A stretch of 13,320 bases of DNA from Chitinophagaceae bacterium (GCA_021151685.1 JAGKWS010000115.1:1-13320); one strand, 5' to 3'; shown: positions 5,164-12,799, counted from the stretch's first letter. The notes: generated by a model not told the origin, from the letters alone. Numbers and translations are program-made.

Positions 5164-6522
5164 ATGAATCATACACAACTGCTGCAGAAGTATAATGTAC
5201 CTGTGCCCCGCTATACCAGTTACCCCACGGTGCCCGTATGGCAAGACTGGGCCAATGATGCCGCATGGCGTGGGGTATTTGTACAAGATTTTGCGCAGCA
5301 CAATATGCAGGAGGGTATCAGCCTGTATATTCACCTGCCCTTTTGCGAGCGGTTGTGTACCTACTGCGGCTGCAACAAGAAGATAACTACCAATCACAGC
5401 GTAGAGACCACCTATATAGCGGCCCTGCACCGCGAGTGGGATATTTGGCGCAGCCTGATGGACGGAAAACCAGTGATACGTGAGTTGCATCTGGGTGGTG
5501 GCACCCCAACCTTCTTTTCGCCCCAAAACCTGCAACTGTTACTGGGCTATATATTGAAGGATGCCATAGTGCATCCGCAGCACGAGTTCAGCTTTGAGGG
5601 GCACCCAAACAATACCACTACAGAACACCTGCAGGCATTGTACAACATGGGTTTCAGGCGGGTAAGCTATGGTGTGCAGGACAATGACCCCGTGGTGCAG
5701 CACATCATCAACCGCATTCAGCCGTTTGCCAACGTGCAGCGGGCTACCGAAGAGGCAAGGCGCATAGGGTATCATTCCGTCAATTTCGACCTGATATATG
5801 GACTGCCCCGGCAAACTACTGAAAGCATTACCCGTACCGTGAGTGAGGTGGTGAGCCTGCGCCCCGACAGGGTAGCTTTTTATAGTTATGCCCATGTGCC
5901 ATGGACCAGCCGTGGCCAGCGATTGTTCGACGAGACCGACCTACCCAACGCAACCCAAAAGCTGGCCTTGTACCGCACCGGGCATCAGTTGTTTGTGCAG
6001 GCAGGCTACCACGATATAGGTATGGACCACTTTGCCTTGCCTGCCGACGACCTGTATATTGCCCGGCAAGAGGGCTGGCTACACCGCAATTTTATGGGCT
6101 ATACTACACAGGCTACACAGATACTTGTGGGGTTGGGCGTATCGGCCATATCTACCACACCGGGGGCCTATGGGCAAAATGCCAAGGCACTGCAAGACTA
6201 TTACGATGCTGTTAATGCCGGTATTACGGCCATAGGCAAGGGGTATCTGCTATCGGCTACCGACCAGCGTATAGGCCGCTATATACGCGAAATAAGTTGT
6301 TTGGGGCATACCTGTTTTGCAGTAGAAGATATGGACTATGTACAGTACGAATGCCTACCCCGGCTGCAACCACTTGTAGAAGATGGTTTGGTAAGTCTTA
6401 CCGGCAATACGCTTGTAGTTACAGATGCCGGTAAAAACTTCATCCGCAATATTTGTAGCACGCTCGACCAATATTTGCCCCGTGCCGCTACACAGCCATT
6501 ACGGTTCAGCAAGGCTATATAA
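5164..6522 (+). CDS. hemN: Oxygen-independent coproporphyrinogen III oxidase
   Basis: A radical SAM enzyme that decarboxylates coproporphyrinogen III to protoporphyrinogen IX in heme synthesis without oxygen; cytoplasmic. At 452 residues it has full HemN length. The cluster motif is C61-x3-C65-x2-C68 plus C70 (PFCERLCTYCGC); the fourth cysteine and the length separate it from the shorter HemW-type heme chaperones. GGGTPT (111-116) binds SAM, followed by EFSFEGHPNNTT, where the Bacteroidota form differs from the proteobacterial EIDPR, then GFRRVSYGVQD and VNFDLIYGLP. The C-terminal HemN domain contains MDHFALPADDLY and LGVSAIST. The ATG at 5164 gives the usual N-terminus (KYNVPVPRYTSYPT). It is divergent from the B12 riboswitch operon and alone on its strand, ending at a hairpin. 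Confidence 0.95.
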   Translation: MNHTQLLQKYNVPVPRYTSYPTVPVWQDWANDAAWRGVFVQDFAQHNMQEGISLYIHLPFCERLCTYCGCNKKITTNHSVETTYIAALHREWDIWRSLMDGKPVIRELHLGGGTPTFFSPQNLQLLLGYILKDAIVHPQHEFSFEGHPNNTTTEHLQALYNMGFRRVSYGVQDNDPVVQHIINRIQPFANVQRATEEARRIGYHSVNFDLIYGLPRQTTESITRTVSEVVSLRPDRVAFYSYAHVPWTSRGQRLFDETDLPNATQKLALYRTGHQLFVQAGYHDIGMDHFALPADDLYIARQEGWLHRNFMGYTTQATQILVGLGVSAISTTPGAYGQNAKALQDYYDAVNAGITAIGKGYLLSATDQRIGRYIREISCLGHTCFAVEDMDYVQYECLPRLQPLVEDGLVSLTGNTLVVTDAGKNFIRNICSTLDQYLPRAATQPLRFSKAI

Positions 6523-6532
6523 ACACAAGAAC

Positions 6533-6561
6533 GGCTGCCCCGCACAAAGAACAAGGCAGCC
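6533..6561. terminator. Shared hairpin between convergent hemN and the DinB-like gene
   Basis: A 7-bp stem ggctgcc/ggcagcc (6533-6539 with 6555-6561) lies 10 bases after the hemN stop. On the minus strand it is followed by GTTCTTGTGTTT, so it can serve the DinB-like gene too. T runs are weak in both directions. Confidence 0.55.
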
Positions 6562-6580
6562 CTATGAAGAATATGTAGTA

Positions 6581-7060
6581 TTATTTCTTTAAATACAACA
6601 TTTGCCCCAAATGCTCGGTAAGGTGGCCGGTGCGGCTGATGATTACATTCAGACGGTTGCGATGGGGCTCTTTTGCAAAGTCTTCTTCGCTAACCGACAT
6701 GTGGCGGGCAAACCAATCCTCGGCAGTCAGGTTGCCAAACAGGTTGTCAAGGCGCATATTGGTATCGTGCCAGTAGTGGCGCAGCTCGGCCACTGTGGGC
6801 ATATCCTTTCCGCTCTTATCGGGGCTGGCCAAAAAAGTATCGTTCAGGTGGGCATATTCCTGTTTACCCAGCCCCAGCAGGGGCAACATACGGTCGTGTA
6901 CCGCCGTCAGATGGCCCAGCAGGTACTTACCGGTATTTCGGCCGGGGGCACATTCAGCCTCCAGTTGCTCATCAGTCAGTTCGCCTATCAGTTTGCTGGT
7001 GCGGGCTATGGCACTATTCCAGTTATCCAGTACCATTTTTACTATTAGTTGTTGTTGCAT
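6581..7060 (-). CDS. DinB-like (four-helix bundle) protein
   Basis: A 159-residue cytoplasmic protein of the DinB/YfiT-like superfamily, putative metal-dependent proteins often with thiol-transferase or unknown roles. The three probable metal ligands are visible: H50 in LLGHLTAVHD and H146 plus H150 in GHLTEHLGQ. Length is typical (150-170). The N-terminus MQQQLIVKMVLDNWNSAI starts the first helix directly, supporting the ATG at 7060. The minus strand has TACCTTTC at 7081-7088, one base off the -7 consensus, as a possible promoter. It is convergent with hemN and divergent from gldC. The actual substrate is unknown; damage induction as in Bacillus DinB should not be assumed. Confidence 0.85.
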   Translation of the reverse strand: MQQQLIVKMVLDNWNSAIARTSKLIGELTDEQLEAECAPGRNTGKYLLGHLTAVHDRMLPLLGLGKQEYAHLNDTFLASPDKSGKDMPTVAELRHYWHDTNMRLDNLFGNLTAEDWFARHMSVSEEDFAKEPHRNRLNVIISRTGHLTEHLGQMLYLKK

Positions 7061-7106
7061 GTAGTTAGTATTTTAAGTGCGAAAGGTACTGGCAGCCCCA
7101 CCAATA

Positions 7107-7140
7107 GTGGCAATAGCCACATAACCACAACTTATGTGGC
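7107..7140. other. Mutually exclusive hairpins in the divergent promoter region
   Basis: The arm gccac at 7116-7120 can pair with gtggc at 7107-7111 (loop aata) or, extended to gccacataa (7116-7124), with ttatgtggc at 7132-7140 (9 bp, loop ccacaac). It sits between the DinB-like gene and gldC, upstream of the start in both directions. It could be an operator with three half-sites (gtggc, gccac, gtggc) rather than an RNA structure. Confidence 0.4.
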
Positions 7141-7181
7141 AGGGCAAGAGCATGCTCTGGTATCAAGTGCTGCCAAACCCC

Positions 7182-7189
7182 TATTTTTG
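7182..7189 (+). promoter_or_regulatory. Candidate -7 promoter element for gldC
   Basis: TATTTTTG matches TAnnTTTG and ends 19 bases before the gldC ATG. No good -33 TTTG is seen at the usual distance. Confidence 0.45.
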
Positions 7190-7208
7190 CGGTCTGTTAT
7201 AAAGTTAC

Positions 7209-7553
7209 ATGAAATCACAAATCAATATACAGGTAGAACTGGCACCTGACAAAATGCCGGAGAAAATAGAATGGCGTGCCCCCGATGGCGGTGTAGCCGA
7301 GTGGCAAAAGGCTAAGGCCATACTGCTGGGCCTGTGGGATGGCGATGAAAAATCGGCAATGCGCATAGACCTCTGGACCAACAAAATGATGGTAGACGAA
7401 ATGAACGATTTCTTCTTCCAAACCATCTTTGGTATGGCCGATACTTATGCCCGTGCTACCCGCAATGGCGAGCTGGCAGAAGAGATGAAGGCATTTGCCC
7501 GCACCTTTCTGAAGAAAGCGAGCGATGCGCTGGAGAAAGCCGAAGAGAAATAA
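7209..7553 (+). CDS. gldC: Gliding motility protein GldC
   Basis: A small cytoplasmic protein of 114 residues, the usual GldC length, with no signal peptide. The hallmark blocks are PEKIEWRAPDGGV, MRIDLWTNKMMVDEMNDFFFQT and MADTYARATRNGELAEEM. In Flavobacterium GldC aids gliding but is not a core structural part; its biochemical role is unsettled. It implies a Bacteroidota cell of the T9SS/gliding type and so agrees with the T9SS cargos in the minus-strand cluster. It probably forms an operon with the GatB/YqeY gene 34 bp downstream, ending at the 8065 terminator. Confidence 0.92.
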   Translation: MKSQINIQVELAPDKMPEKIEWRAPDGGVAEWQKAKAILLGLWDGDEKSAMRIDLWTNKMMVDEMNDFFFQTIFGMADTYARATRNGELAEEMKAFARTFLKKASDALEKAEEK

Positions 7554-7587
7554 GCAAATATTGTTCACCCCATAATACAGAAGTACC

Positions 7588-8040
7588 ATGTCTCTGGAAA
7601 CAAGAATAATGGAAGAACTGAAGACCGCCATGCGTGCCAAAGACGAGGCCGCATTGCGTACACTCAGGGCCATTAAAGCAGCCATCATTATAGAGAAGAC
7701 TGCCGAAGGTGCCAATGGCGAGATAAACGAAGCTACCGAGCAAAAGATGCTGCAGAAGCTGGCCAAACAACGCCGCGACTCGCTGGATATCTTTGAAAAG
7801 CAAAACCGCGAAGATCTTGCCGCTAAAGAGCGCGAGGAACTGGCCATTATAGAGAAGTTTCTGCCACAGCAACTTACTGCCGATGAGCTGCTTACCGAAC
7901 TGCGTGCCATTATAGCACAGGTAGGTGCCAAAACCCCTGCCGATATGGGCAAGGTAATGGGCGTAGCCAGCAAACAACTGGCCGGCCGTGCCGATGGCAA
8001 AGCAATATCGGAAGCGGTGAAGCAACTACTGGCACAGTAA
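7588..8040 (+). CDS. GatB/YqeY domain-containing protein
   Basis: A cytoplasmic protein of 150 residues, typical of the stand-alone YqeY family, which resembles the C-terminal tRNA-binding tail of the GatB amidotransferase subunit; its cellular function is not firmly known. Family features seen are SLETRIMEELKTAMRAKD, LRTLRAIKAAI, KLAKQRRDSLDIFEKQNREDLAAKE, LPQQLT and the C-terminal helical block DMGKVMGVASKQLAGRADG. It follows gldC by 34 bp with no terminator between and is followed by a strong one, so it is the second gene of a two-gene unit. Charged, alanine-rich helices throughout; no membrane segment. Confidence 0.92.
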   Translation: MSLETRIMEELKTAMRAKDEAALRTLRAIKAAIIIEKTAEGANGEINEATEQKMLQKLAKQRRDSLDIFEKQNREDLAAKEREELAIIEKFLPQQLTADELLTELRAIIAQVGAKTPADMGKVMGVASKQLAGRADGKAISEAVKQLLAQ

Positions 8041-8064
8041 AACGAGAAATCTCAGTATACACAG

Positions 8065-8097
8065 AAAGGGCTGCCGGAAACAACTGGTAGCCCTTTT
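8065..8097 (+). terminator. Intrinsic terminator after the gldC-yqeY unit
   Basis: A 13-bp stem with two G-T wobbles (8065-8077 with 8084-8096) and a 6-base loop, ending in TTTT, 24 bases after the stop. Confidence 0.85.
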
Positions 8098-8160
8098 CGC
8101 TATAATAGCATAACAAAACACTATTTGTTAGGGAGATTATAAAATTCAGTCTTGCTATAT

Positions 8161-8168
8161 TAGCTTTG
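8161..8168 (+). promoter_or_regulatory. Candidate -7 element of the serine protease gene
   Basis: TAGCTTTG matches TAnnTTTG and lies 25 bases before the ATG at 8194. No matching -33 at the right distance; TTTG at 8124-8127 is too far. Confidence 0.5.
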
Positions 8169-8193
8169 GGTAAATCAAAAAAACTATACAGAT

Positions 8194-9801
8194 ATGCCCT
8201 CATTGCGACATTTGCTTTTGGCCAGTACTACATTAGCTGCAGCATTAACCTTATCTGGATGCGCCCATACCTTCTCTCTCAATTACCAGAAAGTACCTAT
8301 TACTTCTGCTACACAGGATGCCAAAATAACATACCCTACTTTGGGAATTAAGGGGAAAGGAAAAGTAAAGAAATTCGACAGGCGTCGCGCCTACTTTACT
8401 GTGAAAGTTGAAAAAGAAGGTTATCAAACAAAAAGCCACCCATTTCAGCCCACAAAACGTTCACCTATTATGGCCCTTGCTATATTGAATCTTGCAGTTC
8501 CTTACTATGGATGGTTCTACGGATTGATTGTTGACTTCCAATCGCCTAAAACAAGAAAAATCTTACCACAGGAAGTTCCTGCACTCACTAAATATGAGCC
8601 CAGAAGCGAAGACGAGAAATTCATCATTGTAGAAAATACTGCCTTTGACACCAAGGGTGAAGATATACTATGGCATCAATATAATTCATTGAAAAAATAC
8701 AAGGAAAATATAGTAAATGATAGCTGGACTAAGGAATACAACAAATCGAAAAAGAAGACGAACTTCAAAGTAGATAACACCATATTTACCAAGGTGCTGA
8801 ATGTCACGATGAAGAAGATGAACTTCATTGATACTACAAAGACTATTTTCCCGGCTGTAAGTAATACACTCTTCCTAAACTCTTCCGTAAAAAAATTTAC
8901 AATCCATAATGTTCCAAGTCATAAAGTGAGAACTTCACTGGGATTGTCTGGACTTTGCAATGAATTGCTGGCTATTGAAATGGAAATAGAGTGGGAAGTA
9001 CTGGACTATTACAAACAGAAAGTATACACTACTAAAACAAATACTACTTCCGACTTTTTTCTGATTGAATATGGTTCGGAAGATAAAGAACAGTTGTCAA
9101 CCATACTACATGACGCAATGATAAACAATTTGGAAACTTCTATGCTGAAAGTGAGGAAAGAAGTGGCAGATAAAGGGCTGTTGAAAATTGGAGAAAAAGA
9201 TGAGAAAGGACTTGCGTCATTACCTATACCACGCCCTGCAAAAATAGAAAATGGCCGCATGAACGATTTCATGAAATCGGGCGTTATCATCAACGTAGAT
9301 GAAGGTCATGGTAGTGGTTTCTTCATTTCATCAGACGGCTACATTCTTACCGCTTACCATGTAATTGCAGGCACCAAAAAAATTGAGGTAGTTCAGCACG
9401 ACGGCACCAAAACTGTTGCAACAGTAGTGCGCAAAAACGAAGCTGCCGATCTTGCCCTGCTGAAAGTGGAACTAAAAGACGTACCTGTACTGCCTATTGC
9501 CGAAACCGCAGATCCTGAAATAGGAGTAGATGTTTGGGCCATTGGCACACCAAAGTCGGTAGAGCTGGGGCAAAGCGTATCGAAGGGTGTTCTGTCAGCA
9601 ATTCGCAAGGCAAATGACGTTGTGTACCTGCAAACCGATGTGCCCCTGAACGGTGGTAACAGCGGCGGCCCACTCATTGACAAAAACGGTCAGGTGCTGG
9701 GTGTAGTAACCTCAAAATTGGTTGGGATTGGTACAGAAGGTGTTGGTTTTGCCATCAGTGCCAAAGAAATATTCGAAAGACTGAAGATTCAGTACCAATA
9801 A
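8194..9801 (+). CDS. Lipoprotein trypsin-like serine protease (HtrA-type catalytic domain, no PDZ)
   Basis: A 535-residue lipoprotein: signal peptide with lipobox LSGC (C23), so anchored in the inner or outer membrane facing the periplasm. Residues about 40-130 look PEGA-like (KGKVKKFDRRRAYFTVKVEKEGYQ, then PYYGWFYGLIVDF). Residues about 135-345 are an unrecognised region rich in Lys, Asn and Thr. The last third is a chymotrypsin-fold protease with H389 (TAYHV), D419 (AADLALLKV) and S490 (GGNSGGPL), an intact triad. The protein ends right after the domain, so there is no PDZ; substrate selection must come from the N-terminal part. DNA for the first two thirds is visibly more AT-rich than the protease part and than neighbouring genes, suggesting a composite gene. 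It is monocistronic between two terminators. Role (envelope quality control or processing) is inference. Confidence 0.88.
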   Translation: MPSLRHLLLASTTLAAALTLSGCAHTFSLNYQKVPITSATQDAKITYPTLGIKGKGKVKKFDRRRAYFTVKVEKEGYQTKSHPFQPTKRSPIMALAILNLAVPYYGWFYGLIVDFQSPKTRKILPQEVPALTKYEPRSEDEKFIIVENTAFDTKGEDILWHQYNSLKKYKENIVNDSWTKEYNKSKKKTNFKVDNTIFTKVLNVTMKKMNFIDTTKTIFPAVSNTLFLNSSVKKFTIHNVPSHKVRTSLGLSGLCNELLAIEMEIEWEVLDYYKQKVYTTKTNTTSDFFLIEYGSEDKEQLSTILHDAMINNLETSMLKVRKEVADKGLLKIGEKDEKGLASLPIPRPAKIENGRMNDFMKSGVIINVDEGHGSGFFISSDGYILTAYHVIAGTKKIEVVQHDGTKTVATVVRKNEAADLALLKVELKDVPVLPIAETADPEIGVDVWAIGTPKSVELGQSVSKGVLSAIRKANDVVYLQTDVPLNGGNSGGPLIDKNGQVLGVVTSKLVGIGTEGVGFAISAKEIFERLKIQYQ

Positions 9802-9827
9802 CAAGTTCGTAGAAAGAATAATACCAT

Positions 9828-9862
9828 CGCCAGACAGCAACCTGTCTGGCGGTTTCTTTTTT
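9828..9862 (+). terminator. Intrinsic terminator after the serine protease gene
   Basis: A perfect 9-bp stem cgccagaca/tgtctggcg (9828-9836 with 9843-9851), 6-base loop, then GTTTCTTTTTT. Confidence 0.9.
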
Positions 9863-9878
9863 GCCACGCACTTTGCTG

Positions 9879-9909
9879 ATTGTGATACCTATGCCAAGCC
9901 TTACTTTTG
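9879..9909 (+). promoter_or_regulatory. Promoter abutting the nitroreductase start codon
   Basis: ATTG (9879-9882), 19 bases, then TACTTTTG (9902-9909) form a good -33/-7 pair. Only CCCCC separates the -7 box from the ATG at 9915, so transcription should start within a few bases of the start codon. Confidence 0.65.
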
Positions 9910-9914
9910 CCCCC

Positions 9915-10502
9915 ATGAACCAAGAAACATTTGCACAAGTAAGTGAAGTAATTAAATCGCGCCGCTCTACAGGCTGGGCCAAAATGAATGGGCAGATAAT
10001 ACCCAACGAGCTGGTACAGGAGATACTGGAGCTGGCTACATGGGCCCCCAACCACGGTAAAACCGAGCCATGGAAGTTTTTTGTGTACACAGGCGAGGCC
10101 ATGAAAGAGTTTGGCCGCCAGCATGCAGCCCTGTACAAAGCCAATACGCCAGCGGAAAAATATCAGGAGGCTACCGCCGAAAAGCTGGAGCATAATGTAG
10201 ACAAAGCATCGCACGTGGTGATAGCGGCCATGACACGTGGCATAAACGATAAGATACCCGTGCTGGAGGAAATAGCAGCAGCATCGGCCGCCATACAAAA
10301 CCTGCTGCTGGGTGCCACAGCCGCCGGCATTGCCAATTTCTGGAGCACGGGCGGGCAAACATTACAGCCAGCCATGAAAACCTTTCTGGGCCTTGGCGAG
10401 CACGATACCGTGCTGGGTATGCTGTTTTTGGGCTATACCGATGAGCCTGCCCGCGAGGGTGTGCGCAACAAGCCTGCAGCCGAAACCATTATATGGAAGT
10501 AA
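9915..10502 (+). CDS. Nitroreductase family protein (YdjA-like)
   Basis: A flavin (FMN) oxidoreductase of the nitroreductase fold, predicted to use NAD(P)H on an unknown acceptor; cytoplasmic. At 195 residues it has the compact YdjA-like length. Visible are the phosphate-contacting SRRST near the N-terminus, LATWAPNHGKTEPWKFFV (the YdjA signature region), AAASAAIQNLLLGATAAGIANFWSTG, and GMLFLGYTDEP. The frame stays open 18 codons upstream, but that part runs through the promoter and is not conserved-looking, so I take the ATG at 9915. There is almost no 5' leader, which suggests leaderless translation. Single gene; the next gene begins 63 bp on with its own possible promoter. Confidence 0.9.
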   Translation: MNQETFAQVSEVIKSRRSTGWAKMNGQIIPNELVQEILELATWAPNHGKTEPWKFFVYTGEAMKEFGRQHAALYKANTPAEKYQEATAEKLEHNVDKASHVVIAAMTRGINDKIPVLEEIAAASAAIQNLLLGATAAGIANFWSTGGQTLQPAMKTFLGLGEHDTVLGMLFLGYTDEPAREGVRNKPAAETIIWK

Positions 10503-10540
10503 GAGCATAGGTAACCTTCCTTTTATTTTCACTTTTTCAT

Positions 10541-10548
10541 TATCTTTC
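10541..10548 (+). promoter_or_regulatory. Weak candidate -7 element before the unrecognised lipoprotein
   Basis: TATCTTTC is one base off TAnnTTTG and ends 17 bases before the ATG at 10566, after a T-rich stretch. No clear terminator separates this gene from the nitroreductase, so co-transcription is also possible. Confidence 0.35.
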
Positions 10549-10565
10549 CGCTTCAATACGAACGC

Positions 10566-11291
10566 ATGAAGAAAATATCATTGTTCCTGCTGGCATTATG
10601 CACCGTTGTGGTGGCCTGCCAAAAAAAATCTCCCAAAGTACCGGTAGACTATACGGTGGAGACTGCGCAGAACAAACCGATTGAAGATATATACATACCC
10701 AACAAGGGCACCTACACATGGGCACTGTGGGTAAAGTATATGGGAGGGTATCACGAAGACTCGGTAATGATAGCCCTTACCGGCTTGCCTGCCGATGTAA
10801 AAGTGACTGAGGACACCTTTAAGCGGGTACCTACCTACGAGGCACGTTATGTGTTTACCACCAACAATGCCGCATTGGGCAAGTATCCGGTAACGCTTAC
10901 CACAACATCGCCGGGTGGCAGCACGCGTACATGGCAGGCCAATGTGAATGTAATACCCGCCGACTGTGCCGATGGCCGTACCGGCAGTTATGATGGTGCC
11001 AATGCGTGCAGCGCACGCAACTACAGCTATACGGCCACTGTACAGGCCAACGGTGTAGCCAACGAGCTGAACATTGTGAACTTTGGCGGCTATGGTACAG
11101 CTACCAATACACGGGTGGTAATCAATTGCCAGAACGACTCTCTGGTAATACCTGAGCAGAACATAGGCAACGGAACCAACCTGAGCGGTAAGGGAGCCAT
11201 AAAAGGCAACCTCATTTACATTAGCTATTCGGCCACTACCACACCAGCAGGCTTCCCCGAAACCTGCAATGTGACACTGACCAAAAAGTAA
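10566..11291 (+). CDS. Unrecognised lipoprotein
   Basis: A 241-residue lipoprotein of no family I recognise. The signal peptide MKKISLFLLALCTVVVAC ends in the lipobox VVAC (C18). A short Lys-rich tether follows, then what reads as two beta-rich domains. The first, about residues 28-130, resembles an Ig-like or cadherin-like sandwich (VTLTTTSPGGSTRTWQANVNV at its end). The second, about 133-241, has a small-barrel look and four cysteines (ADCADG, NACSAR, INCQND, ETCNVT) that could form two disulfides, with the end VTLTKK. It would sit on the periplasmic or outer surface. Ends at a strong terminator. No catalytic residues can be named. Confidence 0.75.
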   Translation: MKKISLFLLALCTVVVACQKKSPKVPVDYTVETAQNKPIEDIYIPNKGTYTWALWVKYMGGYHEDSVMIALTGLPADVKVTEDTFKRVPTYEARYVFTTNNAALGKYPVTLTTTSPGGSTRTWQANVNVIPADCADGRTGSYDGANACSARNYSYTATVQANGVANELNIVNFGGYGTATNTRVVINCQNDSLVIPEQNIGNGTNLSGKGAIKGNLIYISYSATTTPAGFPETCNVTLTKK

Positions 11292-11307
11292 TACCAATTC
11301 ATTTACC

Positions 11308-11339
11308 GACAGCCGGCTACAAGGCCGGCTGTCATTTTT
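11308..11339 (+). terminator. Intrinsic terminator after the unrecognised lipoprotein
   Basis: A perfect 10-bp GC-rich stem gacagccggc/gccggctgtc (11308-11317 with 11324-11333) with a 6-base loop, followed by ATTTTTA. Confidence 0.92.
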
Positions 11340-11372
11340 ATAACAACCTACGTCTTAGCAGACAAACAAATT

Positions 11373-12569
11373 ATGTCAAGTCCATCATTCTACACAAGGC
11401 TGCAACAAGAACTGCAGGAAATAGAGAGCGCAGGCCTTTACAAGAGAGAAAGAATCATTGAATCGGTACAGGGTGCGGAAATATCCGTGAACGGCCGTAC
11501 CGTTTTGAATTTCTGTGCCAATAACTATCTGGGGTTGTCATCGCACCCACGGGTTATAGAAGCAGCCCATAAAACCATAGACCACCGTGGCTTTGGTATG
11601 AGTTCGGTACGCTTTATATGCGGCACACAAGACATTCATAAAGAGCTGGAAGAAAAGCTTTCGCGCTTTTTGGGTACCGAAGACACCATACTATATGTAG
11701 CAGCTTTCGACGCCAATGGTGGTGTTTTTGAACCACTGCTGGGCGAGCAGGATGCCATCATATCGGACGAGCTGAACCATGCCTCTATTATAGATGGGGT
11801 GCGTTTGTGCAAGGCCCGCCGTGGCCGGTACAAGCACAACAATATGGAGGATTTGGAAGTGCAGCTACAGGCCCATATGGATGCCCGTACCCGTATCATC
11901 GTAACCGATTCGGTATTTTCGATGGATGGTACCATAGCCCAACTGGATAAAATATGCGACCTGGCCGACAAGTATGATGCACTGGTGATGATAGACGAGA
12001 GTCACTCATCGGGCTTTATGGGGGCTACCGGCCGTGGCGTACACGAGTTGTGTGGCGTTATGGACCGTATAGACATCATTACCGGCACTATGGGCAAGGC
12101 CCTTGGTGGTGCATCGGGTGGTTTTACCAGCGGCCGTAAAGAGATTATAGATATGCTGCGCCAGCGTAGCCGTCCGTACTTGTTCTCTAACTCGCTGGCA
12201 CCATCTATTACCGGTGCTACCATAGCTGTACTGGATATGCTGAGCGAAACCACTGCCCTGCGCGACAAGCTGGAGGAAAACACGTTGTACTTCCGCAAGC
12301 GTATGACAGAGGCCGGTTTCGACATTAAGCCCGGCACCCACCCCATATGCCCACTGATGCTGTACGATGCAGTAGTGGCTCAGCAGTTTGCCGCCCGCAT
12401 GCTGGAAGAGGGGGTGTATGTGATTGGTTTCTTCTTCCCCGTAGTACCACGCGGACAAGCGCGTATACGTGTGCAGATATCTGCCGGCCACGAAAGGCAC
12501 CATCTGGATAAAGCCATAGATGCCTTCATTAAAGTAGGTAAAGAACTGGGTGTAATAGGCAAGGCATAA
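11373..12569 (+). CDS. kbl: Glycine C-acetyltransferase (2-amino-3-ketobutyrate CoA ligase)
   Basis: A pyridoxal-phosphate enzyme of the alpha-oxoamine synthase family. It cleaves 2-amino-3-ketobutyrate with CoA to glycine and acetyl-CoA in threonine breakdown; cytoplasmic. The 398 residues equal the usual Kbl length. Seen in order: NFCANNYLGLSSHP, GTQDIHKELEEKLSRFLG, DELNHASIIDG, TDSVFSMDGTIAQL, the cofactor Asp in VMIDESHSSGFMG, and the Schiff-base lysine K242 in TGTMGKALGGASGG. The C-terminal FFPVVPRGQARIRVQISAGH is Kbl-like rather than BioF-like, though sphingolipid-type serine palmitoyltransferases of Bacteroidota are relatives. Its usual partner threonine dehydrogenase (tdh) is not adjacent. 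Flanked by terminators on both sides, so it is its own unit; no clear -7 box is visible upstream. Confidence 0.93.
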   Translation: MSSPSFYTRLQQELQEIESAGLYKRERIIESVQGAEISVNGRTVLNFCANNYLGLSSHPRVIEAAHKTIDHRGFGMSSVRFICGTQDIHKELEEKLSRFLGTEDTILYVAAFDANGGVFEPLLGEQDAIISDELNHASIIDGVRLCKARRGRYKHNNMEDLEVQLQAHMDARTRIIVTDSVFSMDGTIAQLDKICDLADKYDALVMIDESHSSGFMGATGRGVHELCGVMDRIDIITGTMGKALGGASGGFTSGRKEIIDMLRQRSRPYLFSNSLAPSITGATIAVLDMLSETTALRDKLEENTLYFRKRMTEAGFDIKPGTHPICPLMLYDAVVAQQFAARMLEEGVYVIGFFFPVVPRGQARIRVQISAGHERHHLDKAIDAFIKVGKELGVIGKA

Positions 12570-12592
12570 TTTGCCTGTCAACCTCATAAAAA

Positions 12593-12642
12593 AACATCTT
12601 CGTAGTGTAGCAACCGCTGCATTACGAAGATGTTCTTCTTTT
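12593..12642 (+). terminator. Long hairpin terminator after kbl
   Basis: A 15-bp stem with one wobble (12593-12607 with 12620-12634), continued by four more inner pairs (one of them a T-G wobble) around an AACC loop, followed by CTTCTTTT. It has an A-run on the upstream side, so it may also act on the minus strand. Confidence 0.9.
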
Positions 12643-12687
12643 GGGGGGATAACTGCTTGTAGGCAGATAGCAGTTTGGCAAACACGT

Positions 12688-12723
12688 AAAAAACAAAAAG
12701 AGTGCCCTGGACAGGGCACTCTT
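12688..12723 (-). terminator. Terminator of the DUF4402-like gene
   Basis: An 11-bp stem aagagtgccct/agggcactctt (12698-12708 with 12713-12723) with a 4-base loop. Read on the minus strand it runs into TTTTTGTTTTTT, a strong intrinsic terminator about 75 bases after the stop at 12800. Confidence 0.9.
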
Positions 12724-12799
12724 GTAGCCTTTCGGCTCACTACAATGTATCTTGAAGCGGGCAAGGTTGGTAGTAGCAACCCTGTGCTATAATGGCTTA

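Noticed and set aside
7285..7320. A tRNA-like string (gtagccgagtggcaaaaggc) resembling the D-arm of tRNA-Leu or tRNA-Ser
   Set aside because: It lies inside gldC, encodes the conserved GVAEWQKAK, and no acceptor stem, anticodon arm or T-arm follows.
9861..9914. N-terminal extension of the nitroreductase to 9861
   Set aside because: It crosses the upstream terminator tail and the -33/-7 promoter and adds residues outside the family fold.
12640..12790. Small RNA gene between kbl and the DUF4402-like gene
   Set aside because: The structure there is accounted for by two terminators; no promoter or conserved RNA motif is visible.
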